DNA from: Lachnospiraceae bacterium
GTDB lineage: Bacteria > Bacillota > Clostridia > Lachnospirales > Lachnospiraceae
DNA length: 61,398 nucleotides
Direction: 5' to 3'
Assembly (NCBI GenBank): GCA_021153185.1
Contig: JAGKTY010000026.1
Coordinates: 1-61,398, forward strand
The position numbers were made by a program, and so were the translations under genes. The notes beneath the pieces were generated by a model. It ran no database searches. It was not told where the DNA came from and was given only the letters and a program-made list of their open reading frames with translations. This document shows, piece by piece, positions 26,509 to 35,076 of this stretch (position 1 is the stretch's first letter; every line of letters starts with the position of its first letter).

Positions 26509-27594
26509 TTATGCGTCAAGCAGCGCCCAAAGCTCCTCTTTGGAATGTGCGATATGAATGTTTGGATAAAGCGCAGTGAGCGTTTTGAAATAATGTTCAT
26601 ACGCACATTTTTCGTTGAAGGCATCCTCTGCGAGCGGATAGAGAAAGATGACCTTTGCCTGACTGCCAAACAGGATGCTGCCGGAAGCACAGGCTGTTGA
26701 ATAATAGGAAATAAGCGTACAGTCTTCAAACGTTTTGTTAGCGCACGCTAATTCAAATGGACAGTCGTCGAGGTAATATGCAATGGAATCTCCAAGCCGG
26801 TCGTTGACACCGCGCGGATGCGGCTTCATGCAAAAACGCGAGCCCACCTTTCCGGCGATTTCGTAAATCAGCTTTTGGTACGTATCGACATTGCCGGCAC
26901 CATTTGCTGTACCCTGACCTAGAAATACGACATCGCCCGGCAGTGCTTTTGGCGCAAAATCAAGCATCTGCTTCATCATGGTTATGACGCACTCGGTAAG
27001 CTGTTTATCCCGCTCGATTCTTGTGAGGGTAAATCCGGACTTGCCAATGTCCGGCTCTGCAAGCGCAGGCTCGAACAGATAAAGTGTCTGTTCCTGCTTT
27101 GCTACATCGAAGCGTTTCAATTTTTGATAGAGCGTCTGACCGGACGCAGAACTGACCACGTGAACCGGCGGTTTGGTGTAGCTTGCAAACCCGTCCTCAA
27201 ACCTCGAAAAGGTCACCTGTCTGTTTTTTAAAATGAGCGATTTGGCGAGCTCCTTTACGATTTCATCCGGCATGCCCGGGGAAGCAAAATACACATGATC
27301 ATAGGTATCTAAGGGCTTATCCAAAAAGGTTTTGGTGGTCGGATTATAAACCATGCTTTCCAAAAGCGTCGTAAAAGCGCCCTTATACGGATTTTTGATT
27401 TTGCGCGCATCTGCAAAATAGACCTTGTGAAAAAAACGGTCAAAGCCACCCTTATGGTACGTCTCTTCCATAAACTGCGTCTTGTCGGTGACAACGAGAT
27501 CCACGATGTGGTCCTTAAGCAGACTTTCCTTTAGATATAAAAAAACAATCAGATGATACGGCGTACTGACGATGCCGAGTGTTTTTGGGATCAT
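26509..27594 (-). CDS. Sialyltransferase-superfamily (GT52/polysialyltransferase-like) protein
   Basis: 361 residues from ATG at 27594, which has GGAGGAA upstream; a longer open frame to 27738 lacks a site. It starts TLGIVSTPYHLIVFL, as in bacterial sialyltransferases, and shows FEDGF (D/E-D/E-G motif), KPHPRG (HP motif) and YYSTACASGS (Ser/Thr motif), which bind the CMP donor in GT52 and related families. It may move a nonulosonic acid, which fits neuB at 35 kb, but donors vary in this superfamily. It is 35 bases after the Wzx gene and shares its promoter. Confidence 0.7.
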   Translation of the reverse strand: MIPKTLGIVSTPYHLIVFLYLKESLLKDHIVDLVVTDKTQFMEETYHKGGFDRFFHKVYFADARKIKNPYKGAFTTLLESMVYNPTTKTFLDKPLDTYDHVYFASPGMPDEIVKELAKSLILKNRQVTFSRFEDGFASYTKPPVHVVSSASGQTLYQKLKRFDVAKQEQTLYLFEPALAEPDIGKSGFTLTRIERDKQLTECVITMMKQMLDFAPKALPGDVVFLGQGTANGAGNVDTYQKLIYEIAGKVGSRFCMKPHPRGVNDRLGDSIAYYLDDCPFELACANKTFEDCTLISYYSTACASGSILFGSQAKVIFLYPLAEDAFNEKCAYEHYFKTLTALYPNIHIAHSKEELWALLDA

Positions 27595-27629
27595 AATCCG
27601 TTCCTCCGTGTACGGTATGCGTGAATGAT

Positions 27630-29189
27630 TTATCCGCGGTTTCGTTTCAAAAACCGGAAAATCGTCTCCTGGAAAATGAGACGCTCCTTTTTCGTAAATA
27701 AAATGAGGTAATTCAGGATCAGGCCTGTCACACCGCAAAGAAGGATGTCGGCAAATAGGACAAGCCAGCTTTCGGTCGAAATCATGCGGTTATACAGGGT
27801 AAAGATGCCGGCCATCAAAATTGTAACGGACATATAACGGATGATGGTCGGATAAAATACGCGCTTTTTCAGACCTAAGCAGTGCGCTGCATACATCGGT
27901 GTAAAGGTTAGGTTTTTGACGATACCGAGAATCGATGAAATGCCTGCGATGAAAAATAATCCATATGGATGCAGCACATCGAACTGCAGTAAAATAAACA
28001 CAATCACGACGTTCAAAAAGCCCATAAGGAGTGTGACAATCGAATTCCATTTGAGCTTGTTGACAATGGTGTAGACATTAAACAAAGGACTGATTGCACC
28101 GCCGACGAGCGTTCCGCACATGATGAGAAGCGTCAGAATATAAATCGTCGGGACGGCAAAGTGCTTTGTGGCCGGGAGCCATAAGTAATAAAACGGAATA
28201 CCAAACGCAATGACAAAGCAAAGCGGAATGTTGGCAAACAGACCGGTCAGTCGCATGGCGGACTTCAAATCTTCGGTGAGCTCCTCCTTGTTTTCTTTGG
28301 CAAAGCTGATGGTAAGCGATGGCGTAAACACCGCAGAGACGGTCTCATACAGTGTGTTGATTGCATTGGCGATGGTTGTCGCTGTGCTGACATAGCCGCC
28401 TTCGTCCCCGCCAATCCAGATGTTGGAAAGGTATGTGTCAAGCTGGTTGGTCAGCAGCTGGCCGCTTCGCATCACAGTGTTCCAAATGCCTGCGGATAAA
28501 ATTTCAAATACCTTACGGATATCAAAATATTTCGGACTTACCTGAATATCAGGAAGCAGCTTCTTCGTATAATGGATGTACGTCAAAAACAGATAGACGT
28601 TTGCCAGAAGCGTCGCAATCCCGAGGTAACTGATCCGGATTGGGAAAAAGTGGAACAGTGCCACAAGGATAATGGCCTTCATAAGCTGCGACTCAATCGT
28701 GCGCATTGCCGAGAGGTCGAGCCTGTTTGCAGCAAAGGTTGCAGTGGAAAAGGTCGCACTGACAATCGTCACCATAAAACTCAAAAAGGTCACTGCAAAT
28801 AAGAGCTTGACATCATATAACAGCTCCGGTGAGATGTTGACAAGCTTTTGCAGATAAAAGACAACGGCTGTGCATGGGAGCACCAAAACTGCCACAATCG
28901 CCATGTTGGCATACATGACAGAGTTAAAGTAGGTGTTGGCGCCCCGAAAGTCGCCCTGATGGATGTGCACCGTAATAAAACGGCCTGCCATAGAGTTTAA
29001 TGCCATCGTGACAATCGAGGCAAAGCTGACAAAGTTGTTTGCCATTGTCCAAAAGCTCTGCGCCTCAAAGCCGAGCTTTGCAATGATGGTCGGTGAAATA
29101 AAAAAGGAGATGGCAAGGCTTACGAGACACGATAAGAGACTTGCCACCATATTGATCATTAATTGTTTATTCTTACTAACTTCCTGCAT
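27630..29189 (-). CDS. Polysaccharide flippase, Wzx/MATE-like
   Basis: About 519 residues with about 12-14 helices in the MVF/Wzx pattern: an opening helix after KNKQLMINMVASL, loop SPTIIAKLGFEAQS, and paired helices throughout. It would move a lipid-linked repeat unit across the membrane. ATG at 29189 is chosen; the longer frame to 29294 crosses the promoter. The ribosome site (GAAAGAA) is weak. It is paired with the sialyltransferase-like gene and is one of two flippases in the window. Confidence 0.82.
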   Translation of the reverse strand: MQEVSKNKQLMINMVASLLSCLVSLAISFFISPTIIAKLGFEAQSFWTMANNFVSFASIVTMALNSMAGRFITVHIHQGDFRGANTYFNSVMYANMAIVAVLVLPCTAVVFYLQKLVNISPELLYDVKLLFAVTFLSFMVTIVSATFSTATFAANRLDLSAMRTIESQLMKAIILVALFHFFPIRISYLGIATLLANVYLFLTYIHYTKKLLPDIQVSPKYFDIRKVFEILSAGIWNTVMRSGQLLTNQLDTYLSNIWIGGDEGGYVSTATTIANAINTLYETVSAVFTPSLTISFAKENKEELTEDLKSAMRLTGLFANIPLCFVIAFGIPFYYLWLPATKHFAVPTIYILTLLIMCGTLVGGAISPLFNVYTIVNKLKWNSIVTLLMGFLNVVIVFILLQFDVLHPYGLFFIAGISSILGIVKNLTFTPMYAAHCLGLKKRVFYPTIIRYMSVTILMAGIFTLYNRMISTESWLVLFADILLCGVTGLILNYLILFTKKERLIFQETIFRFLKRNRG

Positions 29190-29252
29190 GTTCTTTATTC
29201 TTTCAATGGATTTGCCCTGGCGAACGCCCACATTTGCGGACATTGTAAATAT

Positions 29253-29261
29253 AGTATACCA
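29253..29261 (-). promoter_or_regulatory. Extended -10 promoter of the Wzx module
   Basis: On the reverse strand TGG directly followed by TATACT (29253-29258). The -35 is poor and overlaps that of the divergent forward promoter, so polymerase at the two sites would compete. Confidence 0.5.
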
Positions 29262-29274
29262 CCAAGAGAACCAT

Positions 29275-29303
29275 TTGACTACAAAAAGCAGCAATGCTAT
29301 ACT
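29275..29303 (+). promoter_or_regulatory. Promoter of the amino-sugar module
   Basis: TTGACT (29275-29280), 17-base spacer, TATACT (29298-29303). It drives the aminotransferase, FdtA-like and ArnC-like genes. Confidence 0.78.
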
Positions 29304-29355
29304 AAATCTGTATGACTAGATAATGGGCAGAGATGGTAGACGGAGGGATTTCTTT

Positions 29356-30453
29356 ATGGAAATCATGCCAAATAGATTGGACCGGGGCTTTTTTGCATAT
29401 CAGGAGGAATTTGAAAACAAAGCACTTGAAGTGCTGCGTTCAGGCTGGTATGTGCTCGGCAAGGAAGTAGAAGCATTTGAACAGGAGTTTGCGTCATATA
29501 TCGGAAGCAAGTATTGTGTCGGTGTGGCCAACGGACTTGATGCACTTATTTTAGCGTTTCGTGCACTTGGCATCGGCGCGGGGGATGAAGTCATTGTACA
29601 GGCCAATACGTACATTGCAAGTGTCATGGGTGTGACAATCAATGGAGCGACCCCGGTATTTGTAGAGCCGGATGCACAGTACGGAATCGATGCAAGTCAG
29701 ATTGAACAGGCGATCACAGATAAGACAAAGGCGGTTTTGGTCGTTCACTTGTATGGACAGGCCTGTGAGATGGACCGTGTATGTGAGATCTGTAAAAAGC
29801 ATAACCTGAAGCTTGTTGAGGATTGTGCACAGTCGCATGGGGCAACTTATAAAGGCCGGATGACAGGTACATTTGGGGATATTGGATGCTTTTCGTTTTA
29901 CCCATCCAAAAATCTCGGCGCATTTGGTGATGGCGGTGCAATCGTGACAGATGATGAAGCGCTTGCTGCAGAAATCAAAGTGCTTCGCAATTACGGAAGT
30001 GAAAAGCGCTACTACAATAAAGTGGTTGGTGTCAATTCAAGACTGGATGAACTGCAGGCCGGACTTCTTCGTGTGCGCCTTCGTCACTTAGATGAACTCG
30101 CGCGGGAAAAACAGGATATTGCACAGCGTTATTTAAACGAACTGAAAAGCCCTTATTTTACATTGCCGACCATCAGGGAGGGCGCTGAACATATCTGGCA
30201 TCAGTTTGTCATTTATGCAGAGCATAGACAACAACTGATTGACTATTTAAAGGAGCGTGGTATCGGTACGATTATCCATTATCCGATTCCGCCGCATCTG
30301 TCACAGGCATATGCATATCTTGGTCATCAAACCGGAGATTTTCCAATTACCGAGACGTATGCGGAGCATGTGTTATCCATTCCGATGTACAATGGCATGA
30401 CCGCAGAGGAACTGCAATACGTGATTGAGACACTGAATGCATTTGAAATCTGA
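29356..30453 (+). CDS. DegT/DnrJ/EryC1/StrS sugar aminotransferase
   Basis: 365 residues. PLP enzyme that aminates a keto-sugar nucleotide. The lysine for PLP is in FYPSKNLGAFGDGG (about residue 185), with VEDCAQSHGA upstream and the substrate stretch YNKVVGVNSRLDELQA downstream. ATG 29356 follows CGGAGGG by eight bases; the frame extends further upstream without a site. With the FdtA-like isomerase 29 bases after it, the pair is expected to make a dTDP-3-amino-3,6-dideoxyhexose (FdtB or QdtB role). Which isomer is formed cannot be read from sequence. Confidence 0.88.
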   Translation: MEIMPNRLDRGFFAYQEEFENKALEVLRSGWYVLGKEVEAFEQEFASYIGSKYCVGVANGLDALILAFRALGIGAGDEVIVQANTYIASVMGVTINGATPVFVEPDAQYGIDASQIEQAITDKTKAVLVVHLYGQACEMDRVCEICKKHNLKLVEDCAQSHGATYKGRMTGTFGDIGCFSFYPSKNLGAFGDGGAIVTDDEALAAEIKVLRNYGSEKRYYNKVVGVNSRLDELQAGLLRVRLRHLDELAREKQDIAQRYLNELKSPYFTLPTIREGAEHIWHQFVIYAEHRQQLIDYLKERGIGTIIHYPIPPHLSQAYAYLGHQTGDFPITETYAEHVLSIPMYNGMTAEELQYVIETLNAFEI

Positions 30454-30482
30454 ATAGCTACACGAATTTGAGGAAATAATAG

Positions 30483-30896
30483 ATGAATATCAAAGAGCAG
30501 TACAAAATTTTGGAATTTGGCGAATTTGGAGATGAGAGAGGGAATCTTGTCGTTGCAGAGGGCAGCGGGAAAGATATCCCGTTTGAAATCAAACGCGTTT
30601 TTTATATGTATGGGTCTGATGCGACTGTCATCAGAGGGCAGCACGCCAACCGACGTACGGAGTTTGTGCTGATTAATGTATCGGGAACGAGCAAGGTAAA
30701 GGTCGACAACGGATACGAGACGGACATTATTGAATTAAACAAGCCGCGTATGGGACTCTATCTGCCGACGATGGTTTGGAAGGATATGTATGATTTTTCG
30801 GCTGATTCGGTCCTTTTGGTTCTTGCGAGCGAACATTATGACGGCAGTGAGTATATTAGAGATTACGAAACCTTTTTACAGGAAGTGAGAAAGTAG
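30483..30896 (+). CDS. FdtA/QdtA-like sugar 3,4-ketoisomerase (cupin)
   Basis: 137 residues, WxcM-like cupin. It would convert dTDP-4-keto-6-deoxyglucose to the 3-keto sugar, the substrate of the aminotransferase upstream. Conserved features are FGDERGNLVVAEG, IKRVFYMYG and RGQHANRRTEFVLI. Characterised FdtA enzymes have two catalytic histidines in the pattern HAH; here the second is Asn (H54, A55, N56). This may only reflect a subfamily. The substrate would need RmlA and RmlB, which are not in the window. Confidence 0.82.
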   Translation: MNIKEQYKILEFGEFGDERGNLVVAEGSGKDIPFEIKRVFYMYGSDATVIRGQHANRRTEFVLINVSGTSKVKVDNGYETDIIELNKPRMGLYLPTMVWKDMYDFSADSVLLVLASEHYDGSEYIRDYETFLQEVRK

Positions 30897-30902
30897 ATAC
30901 GT

Positions 30903-31838
30903 ATGAGTAAAATTTCAATTGTTGTGCCGGTATATTACAATTCCGACACACTGATGATGTTATATGAAGATATGAAAGCCAAAATCCTCGGAAAGCTTGG
31001 GGAATACGAGCTTGTGTTTGTGGATGACGGCTCCGGAGATAATTCCTGGGAAATCATGAACCGGATTAAGGAAATGGACGGAAACGTCCAGTGCGTGAAG
31101 CTTTCGAGAAACTTTGGAGAGCATGCGGCGCTGCTTGCCGGATTATCGGTCTGCACAGGTGATTGTGCCGTGACAAAGCAGGCGGATTTGCAGGAAGATT
31201 CCGAGATTATCCTAGAGATGTATGAAAGCTGGAAAAAGGGCAATAAAGTCGTGCTGGCAGTGCGTGCTTCCCGCGATGAGAATCCGGTCAAAAAGTTTTT
31301 TGCCGGTATGTATTATTTCATCGTGCGCAAGTTTATCAACAACCGCATGCCGCAAGGCGGGTGCGACTGCTATCTTCTTGACAGACAAGTCATTCAGGTC
31401 CTTGAAATGCTCGATGAGAAAAACTCTTCCCTGACACTTCAGGTGCTCTGGGCAGGTTTTCAGACAGACATGGTTTACTTCCACAGAAAAGACAGGGAAG
31501 TGGGTAAGAGCCGCTGGACGCTTGGCAAAAAAGTGAAGCTGGTGATGGATTCCATGATGAGCTTCAGCTATTTCCCGATTCGCTGTATGTCAACAATGGG
31601 CGTTCTGTTCTTCCTGGCATCTTTGATTTTGATGATACAGGTCATTGTCGAAAAGTGTACGGTAGGCACCCCAATCCTTGGATGGGCATCGCTGATGTGT
31701 GTCGTATTATTCGCATTTGGCATTATGATGCTGATGATGGGAATCCTGGGAGAATATGTCTGGAGAGCACTGGATGCATCGCGCAACCGTCCGCCGTATC
31801 TGATTGACACAGTGGAGAAAAGCAAAAAGCAGGATTGA
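30903..31838 (+). CDS. ArnC/GtrB-like polyprenyl-phosphate glycosyltransferase
   Basis: 311 residues. GT2 catalytic domain (SIVVPVYYNSDT, FVDDGSGDNSWEI, LSRNFGEHAALLAG, QADLQEDSE) followed by two C-terminal membrane helices (about 232-252 and 267-290), the ArnC/GtrB layout. It would load a sugar, possibly the amino-deoxy sugar made by the genes before it, onto undecaprenyl phosphate. The gene starts six bases after the FdtA-like gene and ends in a terminator hairpin. Confidence 0.87.
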   Translation: MSKISIVVPVYYNSDTLMMLYEDMKAKILGKLGEYELVFVDDGSGDNSWEIMNRIKEMDGNVQCVKLSRNFGEHAALLAGLSVCTGDCAVTKQADLQEDSEIILEMYESWKKGNKVVLAVRASRDENPVKKFFAGMYYFIVRKFINNRMPQGGCDCYLLDRQVIQVLEMLDEKNSSLTLQVLWAGFQTDMVYFHRKDREVGKSRWTLGKKVKLVMDSMMSFSYFPIRCMSTMGVLFFLASLILMIQVIVEKCTVGTPILGWASLMCVVLFAFGIMMLMMGILGEYVWRALDASRNRPPYLIDTVEKSKKQD

Positions 31839-31851
31839 TAACCCTGCTTTT
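31825..31851 (+). terminator. Terminator after the amino-sugar module
   Basis: Nine-base arms (31825-31833 with 31843-31851) ending in four T. It contains the stop codon of the ArnC-like gene and lies between convergent genes. Confidence 0.6.
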
Positions 31852-31858
31852 GACGTTG

Positions 31859-32323
31859 TTAAAAATTCATTGTAAATACAATTGCATAAATGATGCCGAG
31901 ACATCCGCCGACACAAACCTGAAGTGGTGTATGTCCTACGAATTCAGATAATTTTTCATGGGGAGTTTTTAAGGAACTTCCCATATTTTTTAGCAGCTCC
32001 ATCATATCGTTGATGATGACTGCCTGTTTGCCGGTCTCAAGTCTGACACCCATTGCATCGTGCATAACGATGATGGCGAGAATGGCAGCAATCGCAAAAT
32101 AAGGGCTGTCCAGTCCGCATAGAATACCGGTCGCAGAAGCGGTCGCGCAGACAGTACACGAATGACAGCTGGGCATGCCGCCGTCTCCGATCAGACGCTC
32201 AAAATCTACTTTGCGATTGACTATGATATGAATGATGAATTTACAAACCTGTGCAAATGCCCATGCTGTGGCGGCACAGATTAAGATTTTGTTGGAAAGT
32301 AGTGCAGAAAAATAATAATTCAT
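31859..32323 (-). CDS. DUF212 (YuiD-like) membrane protein
   Basis: 154 residues with four hydrophobic segments. The motifs GDGGMPSCHSCTV, IVMHDAMGVRLETGKQA and LSEFVGHTPLQV match DUF212, a family distantly related to PAP2 phosphatases and found in bacteria and plants. Function unknown. The ATG at 32323 is preceded by GAGGGGG on its strand. It is a single reverse gene inserted between sugar modules, and a role in lipid-phosphate recycling is only a guess. Confidence 0.85.
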   Translation of the reverse strand: MNYYFSALLSNKILICAATAWAFAQVCKFIIHIIVNRKVDFERLIGDGGMPSCHSCTVCATASATGILCGLDSPYFAIAAILAIIVMHDAMGVRLETGKQAVIINDMMELLKNMGSSLKTPHEKLSEFVGHTPLQVCVGGCLGIIYAIVFTMNF

Positions 32324-32362
32324 GGATTCCCCCTCGTAAGTCGTTCCTTATGTCTCGAAAAT

Positions 32363-32391
32363 AGTTTAGCATTATTGCGATAAAATGTCTA
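32363..32391 (-). promoter_or_regulatory. Promoter of the DUF212 gene
   Basis: Reverse strand TAGACA (32386-32391), 17-base spacer, TAAACT (32363-32368). The -35 box lies in the left arm of the inverted repeat at 32385-32410. Confidence 0.62.
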
Positions 32392-32410
32392 TGAAATGTG
32401 GCATAGACAT
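32385..32410. repeat. Inverted repeat between DUF212 and gmd
   Basis: Perfect 9-base arms ATGTCTATG (32385-32393) and CATAGACAT (32402-32410) with an 8-base gap. The arms contain TAGACA in each direction, so the repeat overlaps the reverse -35 box and could be a binding site for a dimeric regulator. No clear forward promoter for gmd could be fixed in the remaining gap. Confidence 0.6.
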
Positions 32411-32477
32411 GAAAAATATGATAAGATAGCAAGTAGGTTTGGCCGAAGCAGGCTTTGTAAAATAAAGGAGAAGCAGA

Positions 32478-33542
32478 ATGAGAAATGTAGCATTGATTAC
32501 AGGTATTACGGGGCAGGATGGGTCCTATCTTGCAGAGTTTTTATTGGAAAAGGGATATGAGGTGCACGGTCTTGTACGCCGTCACAGTATCAGCAATACA
32601 CAGCGGATCGATCACTTGCTTGGTTCCAAATACAACAAGGTGAAGTTCTTTATGCACTTTGCGGATACGACAGATTCAAGCAACTTAATGCGCTTAATTG
32701 GCGAGATCAAACCGACAGAGGTATATAACCTTGCGGCACAGTCGCATGTCGGTATTTCGTTTGAGGTGCCGGAATATACAGCGGAGGCAACAGGCGTCAG
32801 CACGCTTAAGCTTCTTGAGGCGATCCGTGTCAATGGCGGGAACTGCAGATATTACCAGGCATCAACGTCAGAACTGTTTGGCGGTATTCCTGAGACAGCG
32901 CCGCAGAGCGAGAAAACACCATTTTATCCAAAGAGTCCATATGGTGTTGCAAAGCTTTACTCGTATTGGATCACGGTCAACTATCGTGAGTCCTACAATA
33001 TGTTTGCCTGCAACGGTATTTTGTTTAACCACGAATCCCCGAGAAGGGGCGAGAACTTTGTGACGCGTAAGATTACACTTGCCATCGCCAATATTCTTGC
33101 AGGAAAACAGGAAAAGCTTTCTTTGGGTAACATGGATGCAAAGCGTGACTGGGGATATGCCGGTGATTATGTGGAAGGTATGTGGATGATGCTTCAGGCG
33201 GACAAACCGGACGATTTTGTGCTTGCGACCAATGAGACACACACCGTACGTGAATTTGTCGTAGAGGCGTTTGCAAACCTTGGAATCGAAATCCGCTTTG
33301 AAGGCGAGGGCGTTGATGAGAAGGGATACGATGCAAAGACAGGAAAGCTTCTTGTGGATGTCAATCCGGAGTTTTACCGTCCTGCAGAGGTCGAATTCCT
33401 TTGGGGAGATGCCTCAAAAGCAGAAAGAGAGCTTGGCTGGAAACGCCGCGTAGACTTCAAGGGACTTGTTGCCATGATGATGGATGCCGATATGAAGGAA
33501 ATCGCGGGAATGAGCTGCGAGGAATACAAAGCACAGGCTTAG
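32478..33542 (+). CDS. gmd: GDP-mannose 4,6-dehydratase
   Basis: 354 residues. Converts GDP-mannose to GDP-4-keto-6-deoxymannose in the cytosol. The SDR cofactor motif GITGQDGSYLAEF is at 8-20, the NADP arginine stretch VRRHSISNTQRID follows, then STSELFG, catalytic YGVAK and FNHESPRRGENFV. AAAGGAGAAG precedes ATG. With fcl 15 bases downstream it makes GDP-L-fucose; manC and manA at 37-39 kb supply GDP-mannose. Confidence 0.95.
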   Translation: MRNVALITGITGQDGSYLAEFLLEKGYEVHGLVRRHSISNTQRIDHLLGSKYNKVKFFMHFADTTDSSNLMRLIGEIKPTEVYNLAAQSHVGISFEVPEYTAEATGVSTLKLLEAIRVNGGNCRYYQASTSELFGGIPETAPQSEKTPFYPKSPYGVAKLYSYWITVNYRESYNMFACNGILFNHESPRRGENFVTRKITLAIANILAGKQEKLSLGNMDAKRDWGYAGDYVEGMWMMLQADKPDDFVLATNETHTVREFVVEAFANLGIEIRFEGEGVDEKGYDAKTGKLLVDVNPEFYRPAEVEFLWGDASKAERELGWKRRVDFKGLVAMMMDADMKEIAGMSCEEYKAQA

Positions 33543-33557
33543 GGAGTAAATGGTAGT

Positions 33558-34499
33558 ATGAATAAGACAGATAAGATTTATGTTGCGGGACACAGAGGAC
33601 TTGTCGGAAGTGCCATAGTCCGCAACCTAAAGAGCAAAGGGTACGAAAATGTGATCGGCCGTACACACAAGGAGCTTGATCTTTGCGATCAGGCAGCAGT
33701 CCGAACCTTTTTTGAGACGCAAAGACCGGATGTTGTCGTGCTTGCCGCTGCAAAGGTTGGCGGTATCAATGCAAACAACACGACACCTGCAGAGTTTATC
33801 TATGAGAATTCGCAGATTCAGTGCAACATCATTAAGTGTTGTCATGATTTTAGGGTGAAGAAGCTGTTGTTTCTTGGCAGTACCTGTATTTATCCAAAGA
33901 TGGCACCGCAGCCGATTCCGGAGGAGGCACTTCTGACGGGTCCGCTTGAGCCGACCAACGAGGCCTATGCGCTGGCAAAAATTTCAGGGCTTAAGATGTG
34001 CCAATTTTATAAGAGACAATACGGAGATGATTTCATCAGCTGCATGCCGACCAATCTATACGGTCCGCATGATAACTATGATTTGAATGGCTCTCATGTT
34101 ATGCCGGCCATGATCCGCAAGTTCCATGAAGCAAAGGTAAACGGTGCGCCGGCGGTCGAGCTGTGGGGAACCGGTTCTCCGCTTCGTGAGTTTCTGTATG
34201 TGGATGATATGGCAGATGCATGCGTGTTCCTGCTTGAGAATTACAGCGGTGAGAGTCATGTCAATATCGGAACCGGCAAGGAAGTGACCATCAGACAGCT
34301 TGCTGAAACCGTAAAAAATACAGTCGGATATACAGGAGATATTATTTGGAACAGTGCAATGCCGGATGGCACACCGCGCAAACTGACAGATGTCACCAAA
34401 CTTCACGCGCTCGGCTGGACGCATAAGGTGGAGCTTGAGGAGGGTGTGAGATTGGCATACGACTGGTTTCGGGAAAATGTCGATCAGGCACGCATGTAA
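33558..34499 (+). CDS. fcl: GDP-L-fucose synthase
   Basis: 313 residues. Epimerase-reductase that completes GDP-L-fucose. It has GHRGLVGSAI at the start, SSTCIYP-type GSTCIYPK, catalytic YALAK (about residue 137) and NLYGPHDNYD. ATG at 33558 follows AGGGAG. The product is the expected donor for the fucosyltransferase-like gene at 8387-9163, which is far away and separately transcribed. Confidence 0.94.
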   Translation: MNKTDKIYVAGHRGLVGSAIVRNLKSKGYENVIGRTHKELDLCDQAAVRTFFETQRPDVVVLAAAKVGGINANNTTPAEFIYENSQIQCNIIKCCHDFRVKKLLFLGSTCIYPKMAPQPIPEEALLTGPLEPTNEAYALAKISGLKMCQFYKRQYGDDFISCMPTNLYGPHDNYDLNGSHVMPAMIRKFHEAKVNGAPAVELWGTGSPLREFLYVDDMADACVFLLENYSGESHVNIGTGKEVTIRQLAETVKNTVGYTGDIIWNSAMPDGTPRKLTDVTKLHALGWTHKVELEEGVRLAYDWFRENVDQARM

Positions 34500-34522
34500 C
34501 AAATTTGTTATATACCTTCCCG

Positions 34523-34558
34523 TTTTGTGTTGTTCAAAACACAAAATGCACGTTTTTT
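34523..34558 (+). terminator. Possible terminator after fcl
   Basis: Nine-base stem (34523-34531 with 34538-34546), AT-rich, then six bases and six T (34553-34558). The gap between stem and T run makes it weaker than a classic terminator. Confidence 0.4.
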
Positions 34559-34584
34559 ATCAAAAAAAGGTGTCATTCGTGATT

Positions 34585-34613
34585 TAGACAATTGTAGAAA
34601 CAGTTGCTACAAT
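34585..34613 (+). promoter_or_regulatory. Promoter of the Spo0A-C / NeuB module, with inverted repeat
   Basis: TAGACA (34585-34590), 17-base spacer, TACAAT (34608-34613). The spacer and -10 form an inverted repeat, ATTGTAG (34591-34597) and CTACAAT (34607-34613). TGTAGAA at 34593-34599 differs at one base from the 0A box TGTCGAA, so the protein encoded downstream might bind its own promoter. Confidence 0.62.
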
Positions 34614-34670
34614 GTTGGTGTAACGAAAAAACACGCGATAAAGGGCGAAAAGAGGGGAGGTTCATTTATT

Positions 34671-35048
34671 ATGAACGAAGTAACAATGAACAAGGAACAA
34701 TATGTGACAAGAGTTATGCTGGACATGGGTGTTCCGGCACATCTGAAAGGATACCATTATCTGCGTAAGGCGATTTTACTTTCAGAGGAGGATATGGAGG
34801 TTGTGACAAGTGTGACGAAGCTTCTGTATCCGGAAATCGCAAGGTTGTATCACACAACAGACCAAAAGGTTGAACGTGCAATCCGCAATGCAATTGAGGT
34901 ATCCTGGATGAGGGGCAATATGGATACCATTCAGGAGCTGTTTGGATATTCGGCTGATTCCGGAAAGGGCAGACCGACGAACAGCGAATACATTGCCCGT
35001 ATTGCCGATAAGATCCATTTGGATCTCAAATACGCGCAGGGCGCATAA
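34671..35048 (+). CDS. Stand-alone Spo0A C-terminal DNA-binding domain protein
   Basis: 125 residues, matching only the DNA-binding effector domain of Spo0A: VPAHLKGYHYLRKAI (22-36), LYPEIARLYHTT (52-63), VERAIRNAIEVSW (67-79), RGNMDTI and PTNSEYIARIADK (102-114). There is no receiver domain, so it cannot be phosphorylated like Spo0A. In Bacillus Spo0A the ERAIR segment contacts DNA; it is kept here, but the following His is Asn (residue 73). ATG 34671 follows GGGGAGG; the open frame extends upstream to 34527 across the promoter. The next gene, neuB, starts 28 bases later. It is probably a local transcription regulator of the polysaccharide locus. Confidence 0.88.
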   Translation: MNEVTMNKEQYVTRVMLDMGVPAHLKGYHYLRKAILLSEEDMEVVTSVTKLLYPEIARLYHTTDQKVERAIRNAIEVSWMRGNMDTIQELFGYSADSGKGRPTNSEYIARIADKIHLDLKYAQGA

Positions 35049-35076
35049 CACTTATCCACATAGGATAGGAGAGGAC

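Noticed and set aside
26488..26519. Hairpin between convergent genes as terminator
   Set aside because: The arms TTGACG and CGTCAA are broken by mismatches and no T run adjoins on either strand.
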